Source: Thalassotalea euphylliae
GTDB taxonomy: Bacteria > Pseudomonadota > Gammaproteobacteria > Enterobacterales > Alteromonadaceae
Length of the DNA: 64,000 nucleotides
NCBI RefSeq assembly: GCF_003390375.1
Contig: NZ_QUOT01000001.1
Coordinates: 3,472,001 to 3,536,000 of the forward strand
Direction of reading: 5' to 3'
The notes under the pieces: model-generated
Told to the model about the DNA's origin: nothing
Databases searched by the model: none
The model's input: the letters and a program-made list of their open reading frames with translations, nothing else
In this document: positions 9,599 to 17,580 of the stretch, in pieces
How the letters are laid out: the number at the start of each line of letters is the position of its first letter
How positions within the stretch are numbered: position 1 is the first letter of the stretch
Program-made: the position numbers and the translations under genes

Positions 9599-10046
9599 AA
9601 CTGAACGACCTTCCATTTTCAGACATTTCTTTATAGCGCTCATCAGATTCTTGTTGAATATTGGACACTTTGAACTCTAATTCTTCTACTTGCGCTCGCA
9701 ACTTCTCAATCTCTGCTGTGGCTTGCTCTAAGGACTTCAATAATCTGCTATTTTCTTTTTTAACTTTTTCAGAAATATCGTTTAGAAGTGATTCTGGATT
9801 TTTAGGTGTATTTTGGCTTGTACCAACGGTTTTAGCATCTTCTTGAATAATTTGAGATAACTTTTTATTGGTATTTCCCATTATTTTATTAGTGTTTTCA
9901 CTAAACCATTGTCTACGATTTCCACATTCTTTTGCCACGATAGTGAAGTTAATATCACCAAAGTTATTGCAAGGAAACTTTTCACCAGAGCTTTTGAGGG
10001 TAGTTACATAGGCTTGATAACGTTCAAATGGCGTTTTTTTAGTCAT
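9585..10046 (-). CDS. Small coiled-coil protein of the gmt operon, function unknown
   Basis: I do not recognise this 153-residue protein. The N-terminal 75 residues look like a compact DNA-binding domain, with aromatic and basic residues around FERYQAYV and RRQWFSENTNK. The C-terminal half (about 85-145) is a long coiled coil rich in Glu, Lys and Leu. In length and layout it resembles a shorter relative of GmtX next door, a basic head followed by a coiled coil, so it may partner with it. It overlaps gmtX by 8 bases (ATGACTAA) and the helicase gene by about 14 bases, which indicates one translationally coupled operon. Confidence 0.72.
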   Translation of the reverse strand: MTKKTPFERYQAYVTTLKSSGEKFPCNNFGDINFTIVAKECGNRRQWFSENTNKIMGNTNKKLSQIIQEDAKTVGTSQNTPKNPESLLNDISEKVKKENSRLLKSLEQATAEIEKLRAQVEELEFKVSNIQQESDERYKEMSENGRSFSYAEP

Positions 10047-10686
10047 TTACGTTACCTATATGTTTAAAGTAGGTTTTTGCAAATTGAGAAGGCAACTTCC
10101 CGTGTAAATCATCAGCCATGTTGATGATGGTGTTGTTCTCTTTGTCTATAACAACAATGCCTTCGGTAGCTTTGACCAAAAAGTCAATTACACAGATGAG
10201 ATCATCTAAGTCTTGTTTTAATTCTTGCAAAGAATTACTGTTTTCTATGCTTGTAGAGCTAAGTTTGGCTTCTCCAATTGCCTTAATTAAGGCTTCATTC
10301 TGTAAGGTTAAGTTGCTTATTTCGCGCTCAAGTTCTTCCCTTTTTTCCATATCAGAAAAGCTATTAAGTGCCTTAGCTTTTATTTTATCTAAATCGCTAT
10401 GCTGGTCATCACCATAGTGGAGATAATAGATTGGCCCAAGCTCATTCCAATAAGGACTGTTAGCAATTGTGCGCCTAGAGATTACTTTCATATTTACTGG
10501 AAGATCTTCATTGAAAACCTCCGCACACATTTCTTGAAACTTAGTTTTATTTTTGAAATGTATGAGATCCAAGTAAGACTTCATTTTTGGTATGACAATT
10601 TCTTGTATTCTTTGAAGCCGAGCCTGTATTCTAGCTTCTTGAGAGGTCTTGAAGCGATTTTCTCCTTTTTTTGCTCCTTTAGTCAT
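10039..10686 (-). CDS. gmtX: Gamma-mobile-trio protein GmtX
   Basis: A 215-residue protein with a basic N-terminus (MTKGAKKGENRFKTSQEAR), a helical region at 20-90 and a coiled coil at about 105-145. It sits directly after gmtZ, which matches the position and type of GmtX in the Gamma-Mobile-Trio cassette. The biochemical role of GmtX is not known to me. By context it assists the two recombinases. The start codon overlaps the gmtZ stop by 8 bases (ATGACTAA), and the same arrangement recurs at its own end. The assignment rests mainly on gene order, size and coiled-coil layout rather than on a catalytic motif. Confidence 0.75.
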   Translation of the reverse strand: MTKGAKKGENRFKTSQEARIQARLQRIQEIVIPKMKSYLDLIHFKNKTKFQEMCAEVFNEDLPVNMKVISRRTIANSPYWNELGPIYYLHYGDDQHSDLDKIKAKALNSFSDMEKREELEREISNLTLQNEALIKAIGEAKLSSTSIENSNSLQELKQDLDDLICVIDFLVKATEGIVVIDKENNTIINMADDLHGKLPSQFAKTYFKHIGNVND

Positions 10687-13600
10687 TACATTCTCCTTTG
10701 ATGCTACTAGGGAGGCTTATAGTGTGCTGTAAGGTGTCTGGAATTACAGCTTTTTGCTCTTCTAAAGCTTTTGGCAATTGATTAACACTGATCCCCGTAA
10801 TATCACATATTCCTTTAATGATACCTTTAAATTCGGATATTAAGTTTTTTCCAGTTGGGATATCAGATATTAGTTTTTGAAATTGCCCAGACTGCACAAG
10901 TATTTTATTGCGGAACAGTGAAACTTTTGCTCTTAATTGAGGAGTTAAAAACTCTTCACTATTAAGTGCCTCTTCAATTCGAACTAAGGTATTTGTCAAC
11001 TCGTTGGAAGATTTCATCGACTGGAGTTTTTTCGTTAGAAATTCTGGTTTAGCGACTAGCCACTTGTCTTTGTGCTCCAAGCTATGGGCCATCTGTTCAA
11101 GACATGTAGCAGTAACGGTCCAAGCAGAAATTTCATTTGCATAAAACTTTTTGAGAGCAATCTCTCCTCGATATATGGATAGATCAGAGTTGGATTCTTT
11201 AGCTGAACTGATTATTTCCTCTAGTTCGGCAGATTTATCAGCGTATGCTCTTATTTTTGCCGCAATAGCTGGCAGATGATCTACTGTTTTCAAAGCATAT
11301 GGACAACTACCGCAATTTTTGAATTCCTTTAATTCTGTATTTTCAATGTCAGAGGGGCATTTATTAGTAAAGGGGCACATATGTGTTGAGTTAAACGCAA
11401 TGATTTCATGAACATCTTTATTTTCTCTAATATCATCCATAACTTTATTCAGTCCACTTTTTATTCCCGTGCCAAATGAAATTCCACCGAAGTCTTTTAA
11501 TGCACCTAAAGGATCTGTTTTCATTGCGCTGGTTAGCGCAGAGTGATCACTTTTCGCATCAATAAACATAGGGCTTATAAAGTCTTTAAATTCTTCGTCT
11601 TGAGCTTTTTGTTGGTTATCTACCCAACTTTCATTTAGTTTGGCGTAGTAAAGGACATGCGCGTCATTTGAATGGCCTGTTATTCTTTGAATCACACTTG
11701 GAGGAAGCATTGTAATATTATCTGTTACTACCTGAGATCGCATACTGTGAGGTGTGTAATTTGTAGAAGTAGTTCTCCATTTTTTCATACACCCTTCAAG
11801 GCTGTCACAGTCGCTAATATCTAGTGGTGACACATATCCTATTTGCTTATAAAACCATGAAAAACCGATTAAGAAATTTTTAAAGTGTCTTCTGAAAGTA
11901 TCGTCACTGACTACAGAAAAGTTGTCAGAAGTTGTGCTTGCACTATTTGCTGTAGCAAATAGTGGAGTAATGTCTTCAAACTCTGAGTTTTCAAAGTGGT
12001 CATAAGGTATTGGGCAGTCTTTCCCTGTGAGATATTTATTCCGCCATCTTAATTGCCTGTCGAGTATTCCTATGACAGATTCGGGTACATCGGCTACCCA
12101 TGCCCCATGTGATTTATCTGTATTCACATATAGTTTGCTGGGCACGTATGATCTCTCTTGAAAGTCTACTCTTTCAACTTTTTCATCGTACAGGTTTTTG
12201 TCCAGCCACCTGAGATGCATATGGCGTATTCCTGTTTCAGCCATAACTACAGCTAGGTGAATAAAGTGAAGCATAAGTGACGTTTGGGTTAATTGACTAT
12301 CTTTTGAATTATGTCCAAAAAGAGGGGAAACAAACTGCCTAGGAATCCTATCTATTGGCTTATATTGACCTTCAATATAAACCAAGGGCTGAAACCCTGT
12401 CGAGGCAGGTTCAATGCTTTGTAAATCGTTATTACCCTTTGTTAAAAAACTATCTTTATTGTCATAGCTTTCACTAATAAACCAAAGCCACTCAGCAATA
12501 CCATACAAATAAGATAAAAATGCAGCGAAAACGTCTTCGTCAACGACTTCTTTGTTGGTTCCTTTCTGCCTACCAACGATTGGCAGATCTAATTTCTTTG
12601 AAATGGGATTTGAAAAACCTTGTTCAATTAGTGATACGTAGTCGAAAAAATCACTAACTTTACTGAACTGCTCTCGATAATGTTCTTTTCCTACACCATT
12701 TTTAAGAGCTTCTTTAATCAAGCCAATGTGGGCTTCTCTATTGATATCACGAATTAATGGTACTGGTAGTTCTTGTGCAATGAGCTTTTTTAAAACTTTA
12801 CCGATAGCGAGAGAGTACGAGTAATACGATTTAGTCCCTTTATCGTACAGTTGTTTAACAAAGTCATTGCTAATCGTTGCCCAATTTTCAATATTAGGGT
12901 TAGACTCGATGACAAGTGGAGGAAAGTGTTCAACTGATAAATCAGGTGATGTCTTGTAACTAGTTTTACCAAAAGCTCCACCAGAGGACTTATCATAAAC
13001 ATCAGCAATGGTATATCGAACTTTGTCTGGCAACATGTCTATAAGAGCTATGTACCAGTCCACAGTTCTTGGCGTTTTTTGTTTGGGGGAGTTATTCATA
13101 AGGCTGAGAAGATCTGGTGTTATATCCTCAACTACCCATGCTGCACAGGCTCTAATATATCTATGTGCATACCAGTTTAAGTTTGTAAGGGATTTTTCAC
13201 TGATATATTCCGTAATATTTTGACTTTTTAACTCTGAACAAAATGGCGAGCGAATATACCTTAACAACTCAGGGTAAGCATCAAAAGCCCATTCATACTG
13301 TTGTCCTTGACTATTGCGTAGAGTTGGAAGTGGACTAAATGAAACGGGAATAAGCAATAATTTTGAAACCCAGCAACAATGTATAAATAGCTGAAGATCT
13401 CGCTTTAATGCTCTTGCATGGTTTTGCGTTATAGGTTTATGTTTGGCTTCTTGAGGTAAGAATTTGACTACCTCAACACGTACTTGCTTATAATTGGACT
13501 TTGATAACTCAAATATACCTTCTATCCATTTTTTGTCAGTTTGTGTAGCTCTAATATCACCAAAAAACTTAAACAATGATAAGCGAGGTAGGGCTGCTCT

Positions 13601-13765
13601 TGCACTTTCATTTTCAATGTCATGTTGAGTAAGGTTATTAGCGTTTAAATCTTTCTTTATGCACTCCATTGCCAGGTTTAATGCTTTGATAGCTCTGTCA
13701 CCAACTTCATTATCATGGCAAATAAACTGTAAGTTTTCAGTAGTGTTATAAATCGGGAACTCCAT
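10679..13765 (-). CDS. gmtZ: Gamma-mobile-trio integrase GmtZ
   Basis: A 1028-residue protein, about twice the size of a normal phage integrase. Tyrosine-recombinase catalytic elements are visible: the first arginine in ETGIRHMHL near 514, the H-x-x-R box in TPHSMRSQ near 673, then GHSNDAHVLYYAK near 700 with the candidate nucleophilic tyrosine. After the catalytic domain comes a cluster of five cysteines with a nearby histidine (about 795-825: HMCPFTNKC and NCGSCPY), probably a zinc-binding unit, and a long helical tail. Known: GMT elements pair a large recombinase-like GmtZ with GmtY. Inferred: both act together in integration. The gmtY stop and the gmtZ start overlap by one base (TAATG). 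Confidence 0.88.
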   Translation of the reverse strand: MEFPIYNTTENLQFICHDNEVGDRAIKALNLAMECIKKDLNANNLTQHDIENESARAALPRLSLFKFFGDIRATQTDKKWIEGIFELSKSNYKQVRVEVVKFLPQEAKHKPITQNHARALKRDLQLFIHCCWVSKLLLIPVSFSPLPTLRNSQGQQYEWAFDAYPELLRYIRSPFCSELKSQNITEYISEKSLTNLNWYAHRYIRACAAWVVEDITPDLLSLMNNSPKQKTPRTVDWYIALIDMLPDKVRYTIADVYDKSSGGAFGKTSYKTSPDLSVEHFPPLVIESNPNIENWATISNDFVKQLYDKGTKSYYSYSLAIGKVLKKLIAQELPVPLIRDINREAHIGLIKEALKNGVGKEHYREQFSKVSDFFDYVSLIEQGFSNPISKKLDLPIVGRQKGTNKEVVDEDVFAAFLSYLYGIAEWLWFISESYDNKDSFLTKGNNDLQSIEPASTGFQPLVYIEGQYKPIDRIPRQFVSPLFGHNSKDSQLTQTSLMLHFIHLAVVMAETGIRHMHLRWLDKNLYDEKVERVDFQERSYVPSKLYVNTDKSHGAWVADVPESVIGILDRQLRWRNKYLTGKDCPIPYDHFENSEFEDITPLFATANSASTTSDNFSVVSDDTFRRHFKNFLIGFSWFYKQIGYVSPLDISDCDSLEGCMKKWRTTSTNYTPHSMRSQVVTDNITMLPPSVIQRITGHSNDAHVLYYAKLNESWVDNQQKAQDEEFKDFISPMFIDAKSDHSALTSAMKTDPLGALKDFGGISFGTGIKSGLNKVMDDIRENKDVHEIIAFNSTHMCPFTNKCPSDIENTELKEFKNCGSCPYALKTVDHLPAIAAKIRAYADKSAELEEIISSAKESNSDLSIYRGEIALKKFYANEISAWTVTATCLEQMAHSLEHKDKWLVAKPEFLTKKLQSMKSSNELTNTLVRIEEALNSEEFLTPQLRAKVSLFRNKILVQSGQFQKLISDIPTGKNLISEFKGIIKGICDITGISVNQLPKALEEQKAVIPDTLQHTISLPSSIKGECND

Positions 13766-15156
13766 TAAAGATCCTCTAGTTTATTTTCTAGCATTTTCAT
13801 TTGCTTTGTATAGTATTGGGATAAGAGTTGCTTAGGTGTTATCCCTTTTTTTCTAACATATGAATTTGCTGAAGCTATAACAAACTCTATTAAATCAATA
13901 TCTTCTCTAGCATATACTTCTGTAGAAGATATTTGTGCATGACCCATTAATATTTTGACAAAACCTAGCGGCATTCCTTGTTCACCTGTAGGTTCTCCTT
14001 TACTGTTAACTATTGGAAGATAGTTGTAGACATAAAAACCATATAAGTGCCTTAAGCCATGCAAGTTGTGTTTGCCTAAACCCTCATCTACTGCTCTTAA
14101 ATATCTTTTAAAGGTTTTGGATCTTTCAGACCTGTCGGCAGCGAAAAATGGTCTGCCATTAAATTTTTGAAAGAGATATCTATGATTAACATTCGTTTTG
14201 TAATGAGTGCTTATATATGTCTCTAATAAGCCCCAGAATATATGTGCGAAAGGCTGGATCAAGAATGTTTTTTCAGTCACTCTTCCTTTCCAAGAAAGAC
14301 ACTCTTCTTCTTTTTCAGTTAGTCCAATTTGAGTGCGAGTAAATGGGTTAACGATTCTTATTTCTCTTTTATCAAAATCAATATCATCAACGGTAATTTG
14401 TAAGCACTCAGACTGTCTCACTCCTGAGGCTGCTAAAAAAGAGTACATCAGCAGATCTCTAACTACGGAAAACTTATCAAAATGCTGTTCATTCAAATGA
14501 TGAGTAAAAAAGTCAATGCTGCTATTAGCAGGGATCGCTCTCCTGTATGCCTTTTCTTTATTATTGTCTGAACCATTTTTATTCGCTCTTTTACTTGCTT
14601 TAGGGAAGAGCTTCTTTTTAATTTTGGGTTTAGATGCGGACAGTAATTTAGTGGTTGCATAGAGCCAAGAGTTTTTCTTCATCTTAGCTTTTTGTTTTGT
14701 GGAAATTTCAGAGGTGTATGTCAGAAAATCAAAGTGCTCTTCTTGAACATTATTAAATAACTGCATTTCCATGAAGTAGTTAAGTGCGGATTCAATTCCT
14801 TGCGAAATACTTACATAGCTTGTGTTTTTTGTCTTGTTTAGGTTTTTGGCGACTTGCTTTAACAGCTCATCTTCATTATGTTTCCCCTTGATTAAAAACT
14901 TTTCATAATTTGCAAATAGGCGGCTTGCATCAATATCCATCTGTTTTTCAATAGCTACAGCTTGGTATTCATAGAGGAAGTCGAGAAATCTACTAACATG
15001 CTCAGCATATTGCTTTGTTGTGGTTGTTGCACCTTCCTTATCTAGCAACATCCTTACATAAGCCTCAAATGGCTCGTAATACTCTGAGGTATGTACATTC
15101 ATCAATGCCATTCCATCAGAAAGCAATCTCCCCTTAATCCTTACAAAATTTTTCAT
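13765..15156 (-). CDS. gmtY: Gamma-mobile-trio recombinase GmtY (tyrosine recombinase)
   Basis: A 463-residue site-specific tyrosine recombinase. The N-terminal half holds a core-binding SAM-like domain (about 25-170) that includes the pattern TTTKQYAEHVSRFLDFL. The catalytic half has the first arginine in AASGVRQSE near 245, the HGLRH box near 365, and LMGHAQISSTEVYAR near 400-415 with histidine and the nucleophilic tyrosine. All five key positions seem present. It is the first gene of the operon, placed 155 bases downstream of the tRNA 3' end, the classic position for an integrase using a tRNA as its attachment site. A near-consensus sigma70 promoter (15211-15239) precedes it. Confidence 0.9.
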   Translation of the reverse strand: MKNFVRIKGRLLSDGMALMNVHTSEYYEPFEAYVRMLLDKEGATTTTKQYAEHVSRFLDFLYEYQAVAIEKQMDIDASRLFANYEKFLIKGKHNEDELLKQVAKNLNKTKNTSYVSISQGIESALNYFMEMQLFNNVQEEHFDFLTYTSEISTKQKAKMKKNSWLYATTKLLSASKPKIKKKLFPKASKRANKNGSDNNKEKAYRRAIPANSSIDFFTHHLNEQHFDKFSVVRDLLMYSFLAASGVRQSECLQITVDDIDFDKREIRIVNPFTRTQIGLTEKEEECLSWKGRVTEKTFLIQPFAHIFWGLLETYISTHYKTNVNHRYLFQKFNGRPFFAADRSERSKTFKRYLRAVDEGLGKHNLHGLRHLYGFYVYNYLPIVNSKGEPTGEQGMPLGFVKILMGHAQISSTEVYAREDIDLIEFVIASANSYVRKKGITPKQLLSQYYTKQMKMLENKLEDL

Positions 15157-15210
15157 TTAATAATGACGCCTTCCAAGTACAACCGAAAAATCAAATGCAA
15201 CCATAGCTAG

Positions 15211-15239
15211 GTTATAATTAAAATATTCAAAAGTGTCAA
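15211..15239 (-). promoter_or_regulatory. Sigma70 promoter of the gmt operon
   Basis: On the minus strand TTGACA (15234-15239) is followed by a 17-base spacer and TATAAC (15211-15216), about 55 bases before the gmtY start. This is close to consensus, so the recombinase operon should be transcribed unless a repressor acts. I see no obvious operator dyad over it. The assignment is from sequence alone. Confidence 0.75.
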
Positions 15240-15311
15240 GGAGGATTATTTTACTTGGACGATGAGTGTTTGTATTGATAGGAAAGGAGAATTTAGTTGT
15301 GGAAGGAAAGA

Positions 15312-15632
15312 TGGTGGCCCGTCCGTGACTTGAACACGGGACCTACCGATTCGGCTATTCCATTGTTTTCACAATGGGCTGGACTATATCATCACCCTCG
15401 TTATAAACGGTGGGGTGTCGGACGCTAATGGTGTATTACGTAACAAGTTCGTGTTACTCCACCTAGTCTCTGAACCTTCCTGATACGCTTATCAGGCTTG
15501 GCTGCTGATTGGCATGTTTATTTAGATAAACGAAGCTTTCCAGCAATTCATCCGATTTTTCCATATAACATTACTGCTAAAGGTCACAATAATTTATGAG
15601 TCGGGTGCTCTAACCAACTGAGCTAACGGGCC
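15312..15632 (-). tRNA. tRNA-Ile(CAU) interrupted by a group I intron
   Basis: Two exons, 15596-15632 (37 nt) and 15312-15351 (40 nt), join to a 77-nt tRNA with encoded CCA. The acceptor stem GGCCCGT/ACGGGCC and the T-arm stem CCGTG/CACGG pair perfectly, and the T-loop is TTCAAGT. The anticodon loop is CTCATAA. A CAU anticodon could be Met or Ile2. The C4 and C5 acceptor positions and the overall match to ileX-type genes favour Ile2, which is made AUA-specific by TilS. The intron splits the gene immediately after the CAT anticodon, as in the known tRNA-Ile intron of Azoarcus. It is the only copy in the window that folds correctly. Confidence 0.93.
15352..15595 (-). ncRNA. Group I self-splicing intron (IC3-like) in tRNA-Ile
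   Basis: A 244-nt intron with no open reading frame. Read on the minus strand it shows all four conserved core elements in order: P (AATTGCTGGAAA, 15537-15548), Q (AATCAGCAGCCAAGC, 15496-15510), R (GTTCAGAGACTAG, 15463-15475) and S (GATATAGTCC, 15381-15390). GACTA in R pairs with TAGTC in S to form P7. The 5' exon end TCAT pairs with GTGA at intron positions 9-12 to give P1 with the U.G pair at the splice site. The last base is the omega G (15352). Perfect hairpins are also seen: GTTTAT-CTAA-ATAAAC, CCTGATA-AGCG-TATCAGG and CCATTGT-GAAA-ACAATGG. Splicing should need only guanosine and magnesium. Confidence 0.95.
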
Positions 15633-15739
15633 ATCTTTTCTTTATTTTCCATATACCTATTTTTTATACTAGCTAAGTATATCAAACTAGTCTTTTCAAG
15701 CTGTTTGAATGCTACCATTCAGTAGTTCCAAATACAACC

Positions 15740-15816
15740 CTTAACTTAACCCCACATAAGAACTGGGGACCTACCGATTATGAGTCGGGTGCTCTAACCA
15801 ACTGAGCTAAAGGGCC
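15740..15816 (-). pseudogene. Decayed or truncated intronless tRNA-Ile(CAU) copy
   Basis: From its 5' end at 15816 this copy matches the exons of the intron-bearing gene except at one acceptor position, through the anticodon loop CTCATAA and as far as GGTCCC, with no intron. The 3' part then fails. The T-loop reads TTCTTAT instead of TTCRANY, the T-stem has a G-G mismatch, and no 3' acceptor strand follows at the right distance, although AAGGG occurs some bases later. No CCA is present. Inferred: this is the resident tRNA gene disabled by island integration in its T-arm. Simple decay of a tandem copy is the alternative. Confidence 0.8.
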
Positions 15817-15861
15817 ATTTTTTGTTTTGCTTGGTGACTTAGAGTAAAGTCTCCGAAATAA

Positions 15862-15898
15862 GCGGGGGCAGTATAAGCATTTTTACTTTTATTGTCAC
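15862..15898 (-). promoter_or_regulatory. Strong tRNA-type promoter with GC-rich discriminator
   Basis: On the minus strand GTGACA (15893-15898), a 17-base spacer and TATACT (15870-15875) are followed by a GC-rich discriminator (15862-15869). Such discriminators are typical of stable-RNA promoters under stringent control. It lies about 50 bases before the decayed tRNA and may transcribe through to the intron-bearing tRNA 230 bases further on. I found no equally good promoter between the two tRNA copies. Confidence 0.7.
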
Positions 15899-16014
15899 CC
15901 GCGTGATAACAAAAAATTAGTGGATAGCATTCAATAGCTTAATTCTTGTTCGTTTTGTTGGCGGTCACCATTTCTGAAAGGGTTTAACTTTGGCAATCGC
16001 TTTTGAATAAAGTG

Positions 16015-17580
16015 TTAACTACTCGCCATTAGATCTTTGTTCTCATACGCATTCATTTGTGCTAATTGCTGCTCAGCGATTGGGAATTTCAGTTCAAAGC
16101 GGGTCCCTTTACCTATTTCCGACTGTACTGTTATTTTCCCTCTGTGATGTTCAATAATGGCATAGGATACTGATAAGCCAAGCCCAGTCCCTTTTCCTTC
16201 TGGTTTTGTTGTGTAAAAGGGTTCAAACAGTTTCTTTTGGGTCGTTTTATCCATACCGCAACCATTGTCAGTGACGCTGACGTTCACAGTGTCTTGAAAC
16301 CAAGAGCGAACGGTAATTTTGCCGCTATCTTCTATTGCGTGCAGTGCATTGACGATTAAATTAATAAACACCTGTTGAAGCTCGCCTTTGTGTCCCATTA
16401 CCTCTGGTAAATTTTCGTCGAGTTCAACTACCATTTCACACGTGTGTTTAATATTGTTCCAAGTGATTTTAATGCTTTCCTGTAGCACTTGATTGAGAGA
16501 GACCTTAGCGATTTTAGTGCTGTCTTCTTTGCGAGCAAATGAGTTTAGGCTACTGACAATTTCGGCAACGCGGTCAACACCATCCAAACATGAACTAATG
16601 AGCTCTGCTACGTCTTGCTTTGCGAAGTCTAATTCATCGTCTACTGCAATATGTGGCCTCGCTTCGTTAATCGCTTTTTTAAATAATGTAATGTAGTCGC
16701 TTAGCACCGATAGGTTGCTTTTCACGTAACCTATTGGGTTATTTATCTCGTGCGCGATACCTGCTGCAAGTTGGCCAATAGAAGCCATTTTTTCACTGTG
16801 GATCAGTTGGTGCTGCACTGAGCTCAGTTTATGAACGGCACGTTGTAAGCGTTGATAGTTCTTGGCGAGCTTCTCTTCTGTTGCACGTTTTTGTATTGCA
16901 GAAACAAATTGCTGACCGGCAGTATCTAACGTTTGCTTTACCTCTTTGCTGTAGCAATAGTGCGGTAGGTCGATAACTACCAAGTTTTTACGTTGTTTTA
17001 GTCGTTGGTAACTGAAAACCAATTGGTTTTCATGGTGAAATAAGTCGTGCAAGCTTGGCTCTAAGGAGGAGTTTTCAGCAATTCTTTGCCAATGGCTACT
17101 CCCCGCTTCTGTAGGTTCTAATTGATCATCAGTTTGTGAAGAATTTGCAGCTTGATTAAGTAAAGCTGTGATATCTATTCTATTGCTATATGGCTTGACG
17201 AGTTTATTGCTGTCTTTCTCTAATAAATAGGCGATGGCACGCTTTGGATTTTTATAATCGAACAAGAGCACCGTCGCCCCTTCAAGTAGCAATGATATTT
17301 CCTTTAAGAAATTCACCAACATTTCAGCGGTTGAGCCTGAGCTGGCATGATGGTTGGCAAGATTTGACAGTACCTTTAGCTGTACTTGACGGTTATTAGC
17401 TTGCTCAAGCGCACTGATCAGTTCTCGGTATGAGTCATACCTGTGCTGGTCCACGTTATCAAGTTTCGCCTCCAGCGCTTTTTTGGCGCTTCTTTCGTCT
17501 TTTAACGCATTTTCTAACAGTGAAACTTGTTTGGTTAGTTGGGCTAGCTTGGCTGCACTGTGGTCACTTTCATTAGGCAA
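16015..17580 (-). CDS. Soluble histidine kinase paired with H-NOX (HnoK-like)
   Basis: A 521-residue histidine kinase without membrane segments. A coiled coil (about 5-75) leads into a GAF-like region (about 80-240). The dimerisation box GIAHEINNPIG has its phospho-acceptor histidine near 275. The ATPase domain follows, with the N box NLIVNALHAIED, G1 DNGCGMD, the F box FEPFYTTKPEGKG and G2 GTGLGLSVSY. There is no receiver or HPt, so it must pass phosphate to a separate regulator. Its start has AAGGAGA seven bases upstream and overlaps the H-NOX gene by 37 bases, a tight two-gene operon. Known: H-NOX proteins bind NO and inhibit their partner kinase. Inferred: same here. Possible targets are the receivers of the nearby syp-like locus. 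Confidence 0.88.
   Translation of the reverse strand: MPNESDHSAAKLAQLTKQVSLLENALKDERSAKKALEAKLDNVDQHRYDSYRELISALEQANNRQVQLKVLSNLANHHASSGSTAEMLVNFLKEISLLLEGATVLLFDYKNPKRAIAYLLEKDSNKLVKPYSNRIDITALLNQAANSSQTDDQLEPTEAGSSHWQRIAENSSLEPSLHDLFHHENQLVFSYQRLKQRKNLVVIDLPHYCYSKEVKQTLDTAGQQFVSAIQKRATEEKLAKNYQRLQRAVHKLSSVQHQLIHSEKMASIGQLAAGIAHEINNPIGYVKSNLSVLSDYITLFKKAINEARPHIAVDDELDFAKQDVAELISSCLDGVDRVAEIVSSLNSFARKEDSTKIAKVSLNQVLQESIKITWNNIKHTCEMVVELDENLPEVMGHKGELQQVFINLIVNALHAIEDSGKITVRSWFQDTVNVSVTDNGCGMDKTTQKKLFEPFYTTKPEGKGTGLGLSVSYAIIEHHRGKITVQSEIGKGTRFELKFPIAEQQLAQMNAYENKDLMASS

Larger units (their letters stand above)
1..15763. mobile_element. Predicted Gamma-Mobile-Trio defence island, right part
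   Basis: The block from the window start to the decayed tRNA-Ile copy carries two tyrosine-recombinase-like proteins, GmtX, a helicase, a type I restriction system and a predicted dCTP deaminase. Known: GMT islands carry anti-phage cargo beside a gmtY/gmtZ/gmtX core. Seen: the recombinase operon reads away from a tRNA gene cluster and the flanking genes beyond the tRNA are sensory and core genes. Inferred: the right boundary is in the T-arm of the decayed tRNA near 15758-15764. The left boundary is not in the window, since no second tRNA 3' end was found. The restriction operon could be a separate insertion. Confidence 0.65.

Noticed and set aside
7424..15156. Prophage interpretation of the recombinase-helicase operon
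   Set aside because: No capsid, tail, terminase, lysis or repressor genes; the gmt gene set explains it better.
15352..15595. Interruption of the tRNA as a small transposon or random insertion
   Set aside because: The conserved P, Q, R, S elements, P1 guide and omega G exactly at the tRNA junctions identify a group I intron.
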